The notes below the pieces were generated by a model. It was not told where the DNA came from and ran no database searches. It saw only the letters and a list, made by a program, of their open reading frames with translations. From positions 85,184 to 149,183 of the forward strand of contig CAZDPU010000001.1 in assembly GCA_964507645.1 (NCBI GenBank): a stretch of 64,000 nt of DNA, read 5' to 3'. Positions 37,620-46,303 of this stretch are shown one piece after another. This stretch comes from UBA6624 sp964507645. GTDB lineage: Bacteria; UBP7; UBA6624. The translations under genes were made by a program, and so were the position numbers. Position 1 is the first letter of the stretch. Every line of letters starts with the position of its first letter.

Positions 37620-38707
37620 GTGGTTTTCTCCTGTTTTTTAGAATCGTTTTCTTGGCTTTTTCCTTTTTTGATTAAATAATAAATAGCAAAAATAAAACCT
37701 AAAAGAACCCATGAAAAACTTAAGTTTTTATTTTTTGATCCAAGTTCGTTTGGTCCAATTACTTCAAAAGTTACAGGAACAGAGTTAAGGTGAATTTTAT
37801 TTGTTATATCCAATGTTTTCAAATCTGCTCCAAATATAAATGGAGCTTTTACTGTTGCCCAGACTTTATTGTTAACAACTCTTAGATTTGTTGGAGCCAT
37901 GTCGAATTTTATTTTTCCAACAATTTCTCCACTTTCAGTTTCTGCAATATGAACAAACCTTGTTCTCATGTCTGCTGCTAAAACCAATTTGCTATCATCT
38001 GAGAAAGTGACTGCCCTTGGGGCATCTCCAACTGGTATAGAGAAGATAAGCTCATCCGCATTTTTGTCATATATTTGAACAGTATCGGTTTGAGTGAGCG
38101 CAAGAGCGATGTATTCTCCATTGGGGCTAACTGCCATTGCTGCAGGTGAGTTTGAAAGAATTTTTTCTTTTTTTATAGTTTTTTCTTTTGTGTCAATCAA
38201 AAAAAGCATTGCTGTATTTGCCCTTGTTGCATAAAGGACATTGCCGTTGGGATGTATTTCGATATTATTAATCGTGTTCCCAACAGGTATTGAATCTATA
38301 AGAGTTCCTGAATCTACAGAAAATATACTTACGTCATTTGCTTGAAGTGTTTCTGGATTTGCTACAGTTGCATATATTATTTCACCTGAAGGAGGACTGG
38401 TTAAATGAAGAGGAAATCCTTTTGTTGGTATTTCACTCTCAAGAGTGCCTATGTTTAAATCAACAACAGATATGACTCCTCCATGTTGATTTGCTATGAA
38501 CCCTAAGCCTTTTTTAGGAAGTAATGTCAAGTCATTCAACCCTTCTCCTGCCATAAACCTATTGCTAACCTTTTCATCCAAGGTGTCCACTATTACAACT
38601 TCATCAGGCCTTTCGTTAACTAGGTATAAAAGAGTGCTTTCATTGTTTACTTTCCCACAAGAGCAAAGGAGCAATGAGGTAAGAAAAATTATCAATATTT
38701 TTTTCAT
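37616..38707 (-). CDS. YVTN-type beta-propeller lipoprotein with C-terminal membrane helix
   Basis: A 363-residue protein with a lipoprotein signal (lipobox LLLCSC). Repeated blades of about 42 residues include NERPDEVVIVDTLDEKV, GGVISVVDLNIGTLESEIP, GNVLYATRANTAMLFLIDT, GEYIALALTQTDTVQIYDK and SKLVLAADMRTRFVHIAE, a YVTN/lactonase-like seven-bladed propeller fold. A hydrophobic segment near residues 330-348 (SFSWVLLGFIFAIYYLI) then a Lys-rich tail ends the protein. A lipid anchor at one end plus a helix at the other is unusual. The function is probably binding or scaffolding in the envelope. It is 1 nt from lgt, whose product would modify both lipoproteins here. Confidence 0.78.
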   Translation of the reverse strand: MKKILIIFLTSLLLCSCGKVNNESTLLYLVNERPDEVVIVDTLDEKVSNRFMAGEGLNDLTLLPKKGLGFIANQHGGVISVVDLNIGTLESEIPTKGFPLHLTSPPSGEIIYATVANPETLQANDVSIFSVDSGTLIDSIPVGNTINNIEIHPNGNVLYATRANTAMLFLIDTKEKTIKKEKILSNSPAAMAVSPNGEYIALALTQTDTVQIYDKNADELIFSIPVGDAPRAVTFSDDSKLVLAADMRTRFVHIAETESGEIVGKIKFDMAPTNLRVVNNKVWATVKAPFIFGADLKTLDITNKIHLNSVPVTFEVIGPNELGSKNKNLSFSWVLLGFIFAIYYLIKKGKSQENDSKKQEKTT

Positions 38708-38708
38708 T

Positions 38709-39602
38709 TTATTTAGAACTCCCCCTAATTTTAAAATAATTAAAACCAGTCCATGGGCTAGTTGGGTTTTTTTCTGTTATTTTTAGTACTAAAACACCTA
38801 TTGCGATTATTAATATTGAAACTATTTGAGTTAAAGTCAATATTGAAAATCCAATTTCAGGATTCTCTAAGAGCTTCCAGTAGATTGGGTTATTCCTGAA
38901 AGGTTCTTCTATAACTGATCTTAATAATGAATACCATATAAGCCATTGACCTGTTAACCATCCTTCATGTTTTGATTGTCTTGTGCCAATCCAAAGTATT
39001 AAAAAAAGAATCAATCCAACCATCATTCCATAAACTTGGGAAAGGTGTACTGGACCTCTTGCAAGCTCCATTGAGCAATTTAAAATTGTTTCTTCTGGAT
39101 TTGGACAAAAGCTAGAAAAGCCATATGCTTTTTCTGGCCATGTATAACCAATAGGCAAATTTGTTAATCTTCCTGCTGCATCATCGCCATTCATGAAATT
39201 TCCAATCCTTCCAAAAATTATTCCAATTGCTGAGGGGTAGGTTAGCAGGTCAAGAACCCTTGTTAACTTTATGTTTCTTTTTTTAGTCCAAAACCACCAG
39301 TATAAAATTCCAAAACCTATTGCTCCATGAAAAGAAAGCCCTCCTTTCCATATTTGTAGACTGTCTAGGAGATTGTCATATTTTGATAAATTGGTTAAAA
39401 CATAGACAAGTCTTGCTCCAATTATCCCCCATACAACAGCCCAAAAAAGGCCATCTTCAAATTCTTTTTTATCAAGGCCAGCCTTTTTGTTATTTTCTAT
39501 CCATTTAGCTGACCACCACCATGAAATAAAAACTGTTGAAGCCATGCAGATTCCATACCATCTAATTGAGAAATCTCCTATTGAAAAAAATTCTGGATTC
39601 AT
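38709..39602 (-). CDS. lgt: Prolipoprotein diacylglyceryl transferase
   Basis: A 297-residue inner-membrane enzyme that adds diacylglycerol to the lipobox cysteine. The family signature GRIGNFMNGDDAAGRLTNLP lies near residue 140, preceded by GARLVYVL and GGLSFHGAIGFGI, which matches the HGGL-type segment with the essential His. Seven hydrophobic helices are visible. It is followed within 4 nt by genes for two lipoproteins, its own likely substrates. The 68 nt between ftsK and lgt hold no clear promoter or hairpin. Confidence 0.96.
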   Translation of the reverse strand: MNPEFFSIGDFSIRWYGICMASTVFISWWWSAKWIENNKKAGLDKKEFEDGLFWAVVWGIIGARLVYVLTNLSKYDNLLDSLQIWKGGLSFHGAIGFGILYWWFWTKKRNIKLTRVLDLLTYPSAIGIIFGRIGNFMNGDDAAGRLTNLPIGYTWPEKAYGFSSFCPNPEETILNCSMELARGPVHLSQVYGMMVGLILFLILWIGTRQSKHEGWLTGQWLIWYSLLRSVIEEPFRNNPIYWKLLENPEIGFSILTLTQIVSILIIAIGVLVLKITEKNPTSPWTGFNYFKIRGSSK

Positions 39603-39670
39603 TTAGATGAAATTTTTTTTATCTCCAGGATTCATGATTTGTCCAAACGTTTCAATTTTTATTTTTTTTC

Positions 39671-41674
39671 TCACAAGTCAACCATCCATCCTTTTTTTCC
39701 TGCTGATGTATTTGGATCTTGATGTACCCAGTTCAATTGTTCCATTATCATCATCATCCTAGAGGCTTTATTGTATCCAATTCCAAAAATTCTTTGAAGC
39801 TGACTAACGCTAATTGCATCTTCATCTTTTATCCTTTGCCTTATGTCAGCTATCAATTTACGATCGGTGCTTGAAAGGCCTTCTAAAACATCATCACTTA
39901 TTTCATCTATTGGAGTGATTACTTCCTCTTCAACAGATTCATCATATTTTGCTTCTCCATAATTTTTTATAAGATAGCTTAATACATTTTCTATTTCTTC
40001 TGTTTCTACTAAAGGCGCTTGGCATCTTATTAGGTCAGGATGTGTTGGACTGTCAAAATACAAATCCCCTCTTCCTAGAAGATTTTCAGCCCCTCCTCTT
40101 CCAAAGACAGTAATTGAGTCTGATCTTGTTCCAAGCCTAAAGCTAACTTTTCCAGGAAGGTTTGCTTTCACTGACCCATCAAGCTTTTTGGAATCAGGCC
40201 TTTGCATTGTTGCAATTAGATGAACTCCTGCAGCTCTTGCTCTTTCTGATAGGTCGGACAACGATTCAATAACTCTGTTTTTAGACGTAATTAAAAGAGC
40301 AGACAATTCTTCCAGGACTATAACTATATAAGGAAGTTTTTTCTTTGATTTTTTATTGTATTCTTCAAGATTTTTTGTTTTCGATTCTTCTAGGAGTTCA
40401 TATCTTCTATCTACTTCTTTTCTAGCCCAATCTAATGCATTCAATGCTGGATCAGGTGTTGAAACTATGGGAACTAAAAGATGAGGAATATCTTTATAAA
40501 GTGTCAATTCAACTTTTTTCATATCAGCAAGTATCAATTTCAAATCTTCAGGACTTTTTCTGTATATTAGGTTTAATAAAAGAGTATTTATAAAAACCGA
40601 TTTTCCCGACTGGGTTGCTCCTGCAACTAACATATGTGGTAATGCTGAAAGATCAACATTTAAAAGCTTTCCATCAACTTGTGCTCCCATTACAAAATTT
40701 AAACCATCTGATTTTTTTTGATTTTCTATAACTTCACTTAACCTAAGTATAGATTTATTTTTTTGAGGTATTTCAACAGCTATTGTGCTTTTCCCAATAA
40801 CAGGAGCTTCAATTCTTACCTTTCCTATGCTTGCTATTGCTACTGCAATATTTTCTGCAGAACTTCTTATTTTTGGAAGATTTGCTGATGCAGGAACTCT
40901 AAATTCAAATCTAATGACTGATCTTCCTTGAGCACAGCTTTCAAAAAATGCATCTGCTCCTGCACAATCTTTAAGAGTTTTTATTATCGTCTCCGCCATA
41001 TGGTTTATTTCTTTTTTACCCATTTCAATTACAGGTTCTGGTTTTTTTAAAAGTGTCATTGGAATGTTGTAACTTTTGTCATTTTTAATTTGTTTTTTTG
41101 GGTTTTTTATCTCTTTCGCCTTAAGGGTTTTTATTATTTTTTTAACAGTTTTTTTTCTAGCATCTTTTTTTATTAGGTCATTTGTAGTTACATTGGATTC
41201 TTTTAGAGATTTGAAATCTTGTTCAAAATCTCCTGAATCGAAATCCTGTTCAGAAGATTCTTTTTGTGAAATGTTTTTAAACATGCTCTTTACGTGTTTG
41301 TCTAAACGAAAATAAACAATGCCTATTGACATAAAAGCAAAAATATTCAAAATGAAAATTCCTTCGTTGTCAATTATTCCTTCCAAGAAAGAATAGATGT
41401 TTTTGCTCCAGATTCCACCCATTTCATATTTTTCTGCAAAAAGAAAAATCCAGGGGATAAAAAGTAGCCTTGCTTTTTTGTTTTTTTGAAAAGCTGATGA
41501 AATGGGATGATATAAAAGCAAAGGGTATATCCAAGAATTTTTACCCCATAAGTTTTCAAAAAATACCCTATAGCTTTCTGCAAGTGGATCAAAAATTTGT
41601 GTAGTTGTTGCAAATGTATGAAATAGTATTGAGAAAATTAAAACAACTTCAAAATTTAATTTTATATTTTTCAT
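39671..41674 (-). CDS. ftsK: DNA translocase FtsK/SpoIIIE
   Basis: A 667-residue septal DNA pump for terminus segregation. Two to four N-terminal membrane segments lie in residues 1-125, followed by a short charged linker and the motor: Walker A VAGATQSGKSVFINTLLL, Walker B region LPYIVIVLEELSALL, ATMQRPDSKKLDGSVKANLP and SVTVFGRGGAENLLGRGD-like segments. The C-terminal gamma winged-helix domain (residues about 600-667: ISVSQLQRIFGIGYNKASRMM) suggests recognition of KOPS-like DNA sequences. The alpha-domain motif LADMKKVELTLY replaces the usual DPK. It sits in the dcw transcript, overlapping uppP by 4 nt (ATGA). Confidence 0.95.
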   Translation of the reverse strand: MKNIKLNFEVVLIFSILFHTFATTTQIFDPLAESYRVFFENLWGKNSWIYPLLLYHPISSAFQKNKKARLLFIPWIFLFAEKYEMGGIWSKNIYSFLEGIIDNEGIFILNIFAFMSIGIVYFRLDKHVKSMFKNISQKESSEQDFDSGDFEQDFKSLKESNVTTNDLIKKDARKKTVKKIIKTLKAKEIKNPKKQIKNDKSYNIPMTLLKKPEPVIEMGKKEINHMAETIIKTLKDCAGADAFFESCAQGRSVIRFEFRVPASANLPKIRSSAENIAVAIASIGKVRIEAPVIGKSTIAVEIPQKNKSILRLSEVIENQKKSDGLNFVMGAQVDGKLLNVDLSALPHMLVAGATQSGKSVFINTLLLNLIYRKSPEDLKLILADMKKVELTLYKDIPHLLVPIVSTPDPALNALDWARKEVDRRYELLEESKTKNLEEYNKKSKKKLPYIVIVLEELSALLITSKNRVIESLSDLSERARAAGVHLIATMQRPDSKKLDGSVKANLPGKVSFRLGTRSDSITVFGRGGAENLLGRGDLYFDSPTHPDLIRCQAPLVETEEIENVLSYLIKNYGEAKYDESVEEEVITPIDEISDDVLEGLSSTDRKLIADIRQRIKDEDAISVSQLQRIFGIGYNKASRMMMIMEQLNWVHQDPNTSAGKKGWMVDL

Positions 41675-42456
41675 GGTTTAATTATTATGACTGAAATGAA
41701 CCCCAGAACAAGACAGTAGATTGCAAATGGTTCTAGTTTGTTGTTTTTTACATAATTTAACATAAATTTCATTGCCCATATTCCAGAAACAAAAGATATT
41801 AAAAACCCAACTAGGGAAGGGCCTGGATTTATCGATATGTATGAATTTATATTTTCTAGCTTTAGCAAACTAGCACCTATTATTACTGGAATTGAAAGCA
41901 AGAATGAAAATTTAACTGATTCATATCTGTTCATTCCGATGAGCAAACCTCCAGCTATTGTTGCTCCAGATCGGCTGACTCCAGGTATTATCGCAATTGC
42001 TTGAAGAAGCCCAATTGCAATCCAGTCTAAAAAAGTAGTGTGTCTTAGATTTTTGAAAGATTTTGATTTCCTTAATTCTGCATATACAAGAATAAATGCT
42101 GTAAAAACAAGACCTATTGCTACACTTCCCGCATCTCTAAAGCTGGATTCAAAGAGGTTTTCAAAAGAGAGGTAAAAAAGAACCGTGGCCAAGCTTGTTA
42201 TGAAAAGTGCATGAAACTCAATATTTTTAAATGGATGTTTTGAAAGTATCATTTGCCCAAGTTTTTTTCCATTAACCACTAAAAGGCTAGACAGGGTTCC
42301 AAGATGTAGTATTGTTAAAATTGCTGTATTGCTTTCTGGATTGATTCCAAAAAAATCTCTTATCAATACAAGATGCCCAGTTGATGAAATTGGAAGAAAT
42401 TCAGTTACCCCTTGTATTAGGCCTAAAATCAAATGCTCAATCCAGGTATTATTCAA
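41671..42456 (-). CDS. uppP: Undecaprenyl-diphosphatase
   Basis: UppP/BacA, 261 aa, recycles undecaprenyl pyrophosphate to the monophosphate used as the carrier for lipid I/II and other glycans, and confers bacitracin tolerance. Both family signatures are present: GVTEFLPISSTGHLVL at about residue 15 and IIPGVSRSGATIAGG near 155, among about eight hydrophobic helices. It overlaps the end of yggS by 8 nt and the start of ftsK by 4 nt, which places lipid-carrier recycling on the same mRNA as the Mur enzymes. Confidence 0.96.
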   Translation of the reverse strand: MNNTWIEHLILGLIQGVTEFLPISSTGHLVLIRDFFGINPESNTAILTILHLGTLSSLLVVNGKKLGQMILSKHPFKNIEFHALFITSLATVLFYLSFENLFESSFRDAGSVAIGLVFTAFILVYAELRKSKSFKNLRHTTFLDWIAIGLLQAIAIIPGVSRSGATIAGGLLIGMNRYESVKFSFLLSIPVIIGASLLKLENINSYISINPGPSLVGFLISFVSGIWAMKFMLNYVKNNKLEPFAIYCLVLGFISVIIIKP

Positions 42457-43036
42457 AAAGAATCCTTCCTAGTCTAAGAATATTCGTGCCTTCAGATACA
42501 GCAACTTTCCAGTCTTGTGTTGTGCCCATTGAAACCAATGGATTTTTGAAATTTTTTTCTGCTAGCTTTTTCACTTCCCTAAACCATAGTCTATTTTTTT
42601 CTGGTTCTTGTGTATATGGCGGCATTGTCATTAATCCCTTAAGAGGAACTTCCGGAGCATCTGTTTTTGCTTTGTTTAGAAAATGTTTTAGTTCATTTAT
42701 GTCTATCCCTGATTTTGATTCATCGCCTAGATTGACTTGAATTAAGCATGTTGGATAAGGAGGTCCTACTTTGCTTATGGCAAGAATTTCTTTTATTCTT
42801 GATACTGAATGGATAAATTTAAAATTTTTAGATATTTTGCTCAATTTATTCATTTGTAGCCTACCTATAAAGTGCCAAATTATTTCTTTATCTTCCAATG
42901 TTTTTTTTCTTTTCAGATGTTCTTGAAGCCTATTCTCTCCAAAGTCTTTAATTCCTGAAGATCGTATTTTTTTGAGGTCATCTTCGAACCTGTTCTTTAC
43001 AGCAGCAACAACTTTTATATTTTTAGGAATTTCCAT
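42449..43036 (-). CDS. yggS: YggS/PROSC-family PLP homeostasis protein
   Basis: A 195-residue single-domain PLP-binding TIM-barrel protein involved in vitamin B6 and amino-acid homeostasis. VVAAVKNRF aligns with the family VAVSKT, with Lys14 as the PLP Schiff-base residue. DFGENRLQEHLKRK, WHFIGRLQMNK, VNLGDESKSG, GLMTMPPYT and VSMGTTQDWKVAVSEGTNILRLG follow in family order. It is about 30 residues shorter than usual because the first helix is missing; the ATG directly abuts the upstream FtsZ-like stop, so no longer version fits. yggS in the dcw/ftsZ neighbourhood is common. Confidence 0.9.
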   Translation of the reverse strand: MEIPKNIKVVAAVKNRFEDDLKKIRSSGIKDFGENRLQEHLKRKKTLEDKEIIWHFIGRLQMNKLSKISKNFKFIHSVSRIKEILAISKVGPPYPTCLIQVNLGDESKSGIDINELKHFLNKAKTDAPEVPLKGLMTMPPYTQEPEKNRLWFREVKKLAEKNFKNPLVSMGTTQDWKVAVSEGTNILRLGRILFE

Positions 43037-44035
43037 TTATAAAACCTTTTGTTTGCTGCTCAGCATTAAATAAACTTCAAGCATTTTTTGGTTCATTGTA
43101 TTTATCGAAATATTCACTTTTCCTTGCCTTCCATCCATTGAAGGGGATAGCCTTGAAGAAATATTTTCTATTATCTCCTGATGCTCATAAGCAGTGATTG
43201 GAGGTCCGTTAATCCAACACAATGCTCTATGGGGTGGGTTGTTTATAGGTAAAGGCCTTAAGAATGTGTCTTGGAAGGAGTCTTCTAGAGCTGTGTTTAT
43301 TTTGATTTCTTCTGTTGATTTTCCCTGACCAAAGTGTATCTGTCCAGCATTTCTGAAAAATTCAAGAATATTTGCTTTGTCAAGGTTTATAGTGTTGTAG
43401 TTATTTTTAATAATTAAATTTATTATTTCAAGTAATGAAGAATCTGCTTTATGCAAGGCATCTTCAAAAGTTCCTGTGAAATTTGAACAAAGTTTATCAT
43501 TTGAGATTATTAGATATGAATCTAGGTTTTCTTTTGAATTTGATAATGAATCTTCAATTATTTCTATCGATTCTGGATTTTCGCTAATCATTGGTTGCAC
43601 AAAAAACCCTATTTTTATTGTTTTTCTACCCAATTGGTCTACACAATTGTTTAGCTGTTTTAAAGTCCATGGTAGCAATGCAGAACCGCTTCCATAACCC
43701 AAGCAAGATATAAAAATAATAACATCTGTGGTCTCCCTATTTTCAATTTTTTTATTTTCCATTTCGTCTTCAAGCAAGTATTCTTTTAGTCCATAGTAAT
43801 CACAATCAGTTCCTTTGCCGCCATATCTTTGTGTAGCTATTTCGTATTTATTGATCTCTTCTGAAAGGTTTTTTAAACTGGATACAGAAGTGTCTATTGC
43901 ATCTTTAAACACGTTTTTTGAAAGCCTGCTGTTAATTCTTTTGAGTATTTTGCATCCTGCTCCACCCAGGGCAATTACTCTTACCTTCATATCAAAATTA
44001 TCTAATTTCTGATTTTCAAAAAGGTTTTCACTCAT
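43037..44035 (-). CDS. Divergent FtsZ/tubulin-like GTPase
   Basis: A 332-residue FtsZ homologue in the dcw cluster. Collinear matches to FtsZ: VRVIALGGAGCKILKRI (for IKVIGVGGGGGNAV), IDTSVSSL (for NTDAQAL), YLIISNDKL (179-182 is NDKL), FEDALHKADSSLLEIINLI, and FGQGKSTEE (for the MGSGxASGE segment). The tubulin signature GGGTGTG is changed to CLGYGSGS (111-118), and the T7 loop is NLDKAN (217-222) instead of NxDxxD, so the second catalytic Asp is Asn. The protein ends right after the GTPase/activation fold, with no linker and no C-terminal conserved peptide for FtsA/ZipA. It could be the main division protein of a divergent lineage or a paralogue with another role. It overlaps murB by 8 nt. 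Confidence 0.82.
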   Translation of the reverse strand: MSENLFENQKLDNFDMKVRVIALGGAGCKILKRINSRLSKNVFKDAIDTSVSSLKNLSEEINKYEIATQRYGGKGTDCDYYGLKEYLLEDEMENKKIENRETTDVIIFISCLGYGSGSALLPWTLKQLNNCVDQLGRKTIKIGFFVQPMISENPESIEIIEDSLSNSKENLDSYLIISNDKLCSNFTGTFEDALHKADSSLLEIINLIIKNNYNTINLDKANILEFFRNAGQIHFGQGKSTEEIKINTALEDSFQDTFLRPLPINNPPHRALCWINGPPITAYEHQEIIENISSRLSPSMDGRQGKVNISINTMNQKMLEVYLMLSSKQKVL

Positions 44036-44897
44036 ATTTAAACTTTCCTATTTTTTCTACTTCAGCAGTTAAAGATATCCCTGTTTTTTCAAATACATTA
44101 GTTTTAATTATTTGAATCATTTCAAATACTTCTTTTGCTTTTGCACCACCTTCATTTATTATGAAATTCCCATGTTTTTTTGAAATTTTTAAGTTTTTCA
44201 TCTTGAATCCTTTCAAGCCACATGAATCTATTATTTTTCCAGCAGAATTATTTGGAGGATTTTTAAAAATACACCCAACAGAACTGCCTTTTGGTTGTGT
44301 TGAGAGCCTGTATTTCATATATTTTTTATTTCCTTCTTTTATTTCTTTCTTTGTTCTTTTTTTTAATTTCAATTTTGCAGAAAGAATAACAAATTTTTCT
44401 TTCAACGAGCAGTATCTATATCCATAATCAAATTCATTTTTTTTTAAAGTTTTCAACTGGTATGTTTTTTTGTCTATAACGTCAACGGATTCAACAATGT
44501 CTAGGATGTTCATTTCACTAGGACCGCAATTTGTTGCAATCCAGCCACCTATTGTTCCTGGAAGTCCTGAAAAAGGTTCTAGGCTAGAAAGCGATTCTTT
44601 TTCCGCATATTTAATTGCAGATGAGCCAAAAGCTCCAGCTCCACAAATTAAAAATTCTTCTTGATTTGTTATTTTTGAAAAATCTCCATTTAGTTTGATT
44701 ATTCCATCTACTCCATCATCTGAAATTAAGATATTGCTCCCTCCCCCTAACAGGTACCAGGTTTTTTCATTTTGAAGAATTTTTATTGCTTCTTTTAGAT
44801 CTTTTACAGATGAGGCAATAAATAGTTTTTTTATGTTTCCTCCAATCTTGAAGGTGCTTAACTTGCCTCCATTGAAATTTTCATACTTCTTCAACAT
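44028..44897 (-). CDS. murB: UDP-N-acetylenolpyruvoylglucosamine reductase
   Basis: MurB (289 aa, type II) reduces UDP-GlcNAc-enolpyruvate to UDP-MurNAc with NADPH and FAD. Features: FKIGGNIKKLFIASSVKDL, LLGGGSNILISDDGVDG (FAD site), LEPFSGLPGTIGGWIATNCG, RYCSLKEKFVI, and SSVGCIFKNPPNNSAGKIID, where the proton-donating Ser of E. coli-type enzymes is a Cys, as in many type II MurBs. Its ATG shares a base with the murC stop (TAATG). Confidence 0.96.
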   Translation of the reverse strand: MLKKYENFNGGKLSTFKIGGNIKKLFIASSVKDLKEAIKILQNEKTWYLLGGGSNILISDDGVDGIIKLNGDFSKITNQEEFLICGAGAFGSSAIKYAEKESLSSLEPFSGLPGTIGGWIATNCGPSEMNILDIVESVDVIDKKTYQLKTLKKNEFDYGYRYCSLKEKFVILSAKLKLKKRTKKEIKEGNKKYMKYRLSTQPKGSSVGCIFKNPPNNSAGKIIDSCGLKGFKMKNLKISKKHGNFIINEGGAKAKEVFEMIQIIKTNVFEKTGISLTAEVEKIGKFKYE

Positions 44898-46303
44898 TAA
44901 TTTATTTGGGAGTAATTGAAAGTTTCCTGTGCAATTTTATGTATGTTTCCAGCTCCTAAAAACACAACAACATCATTTTCTTTTTCAGTTAAATCTTGTA
45001 CAAGATTTTCTTCTGTTGTCAATTTTGTATTTTTTGTGCTGTTCACAATCAGATCGCTATTAATTCCTTTGATTTTTTTCTCTCCAGCTGAATAAACTGG
45101 AAGTATCAGTTTTGAGTTGAATTCAAATGAATTTAACACTTCTGAAAATTCTCGATGATTTTTTTCAAGCCTTGTATACCTGTGTGGTTCAAAGACTATT
45201 GTTACTTTTTTGTTCTTGTATTTGCCATCTATGCTTTTTAATGTTTCTCTTAGGGCTGTGGGATGGTGAGCATAGTCTGAAAAAATTTCACCCATCAGTG
45301 TTTCACCAATTTTTTCCATCCTTCTTCCAACCCCTCTAAAAGACCTTAAGCCTTCATAGATTTCATTTTCATCCATTCCTAAGCTTAAACAAGCTCCAAT
45401 TGCAGATAAGACATTTCTTGCATTATGTTTTCCTGACATAGGCAAGAAAAATTCTCCCAATGGCAACCCATAATAAAGGACCCTAAGGAGCATTCCATTT
45501 TCGCCTTCATGAAGGATTTTGCCTTCAATCAATGCTCTGTCAGACATGTTCCCGAATCCGAGCTCTTGATCTTCTTTTAGCAGTGCCGTGGTTATCATGC
45601 TACCAGGTCTAATTGAGTTATTTTCAAGTATTTTTGATACACCTAAACCTTTTTCCCTGGGGAGGATAAAGTTGCATTTTTCATCACGACTTGTTAGATA
45701 GTCTGTAATGTATTTTTCCAAATTTTCCATGGTTTTGTATGTATCCATATGATCACAATCCAGATTGTTAATAATTAGAGTTGTTGGATCAAGATTTACA
45801 AATTCCACATTGCTTTCATCGGCTTCGGCAATAAAATAATCACCATCTCCAACTTTGTAGCCAGCATCCCAGTTGAGCATATTTCCTCCAACAATTACAT
45901 TTGGATCTCTTCCAGATTTGTAAATTAGCCAAGATACAAGTGATGTTGTGGTTGTTTTTCCATGGGTTCCAGTAATTGCAATCCTTTTCTTTGCTTTGTT
46001 GAATTCTTTTGCAAGAAAGACTGGTCTATGCAAAGCTGGTATCTTTCTTTCTCTTGCTCCAATAAGCTCTACATTGTCTTCTGGGATAGCATTTGAATAG
46101 ACTATCAAATTGCAATCTCTAGGTATATTTCCCTTTGAGTGGTTTAATTTGCAATCGAAACCAAGGTCATTTAGTTTTTTTACAGATTTTTCTGAAACAT
46201 CTGAACCGGATACCTTGTATCCTTTTTCTGCACACCATCTTGCCAAAGGTTCCATTCCACTTCCACCCATTGCTATAAAGTGTATATTTTTTTGACTATC
46301 CAT
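44897..46303 (-). CDS. murC: UDP-N-acetylmuramate--L-alanine ligase
   Basis: MurC (468 aa) adds L-Ala to UDP-MurNAc. It begins HFIAMGGSGMEPLARWCAEK, has the Mur ligase ATP loop ITGTHGKTTTTSLVSWLIY, FIAEADESNVEFVNL, INNLDCDHMDTY, SGKHNARNVLSAIGACLSLG, RRMEKIGE and SDYAHHPTALRETL, all in family order. It is directly after murD, overlapping by 8 nt; in most dcw clusters ftsW and murG lie between these two genes, but here there is no room for them. Confidence 0.97.
   Translation of the reverse strand: MDSQKNIHFIAMGGSGMEPLARWCAEKGYKVSGSDVSEKSVKKLNDLGFDCKLNHSKGNIPRDCNLIVYSNAIPEDNVELIGARERKIPALHRPVFLAKEFNKAKKRIAITGTHGKTTTTSLVSWLIYKSGRDPNVIVGGNMLNWDAGYKVGDGDYFIAEADESNVEFVNLDPTTLIINNLDCDHMDTYKTMENLEKYITDYLTSRDEKCNFILPREKGLGVSKILENNSIRPGSMITTALLKEDQELGFGNMSDRALIEGKILHEGENGMLLRVLYYGLPLGEFFLPMSGKHNARNVLSAIGACLSLGMDENEIYEGLRSFRGVGRRMEKIGETLMGEIFSDYAHHPTALRETLKSIDGKYKNKKVTIVFEPHRYTRLEKNHREFSEVLNSFEFNSKLILPVYSAGEKKIKGINSDLIVNSTKNTKLTTEENLVQDLTEKENDVVVFLGAGNIHKIAQETFNYSQIN

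Noticed and set aside
39603..39670. Ten-codon frame upstream of lgt
   Set aside because: It has no ribosome-binding site, extreme shortness and no hydrophobic or coding signature; treated as spacer.
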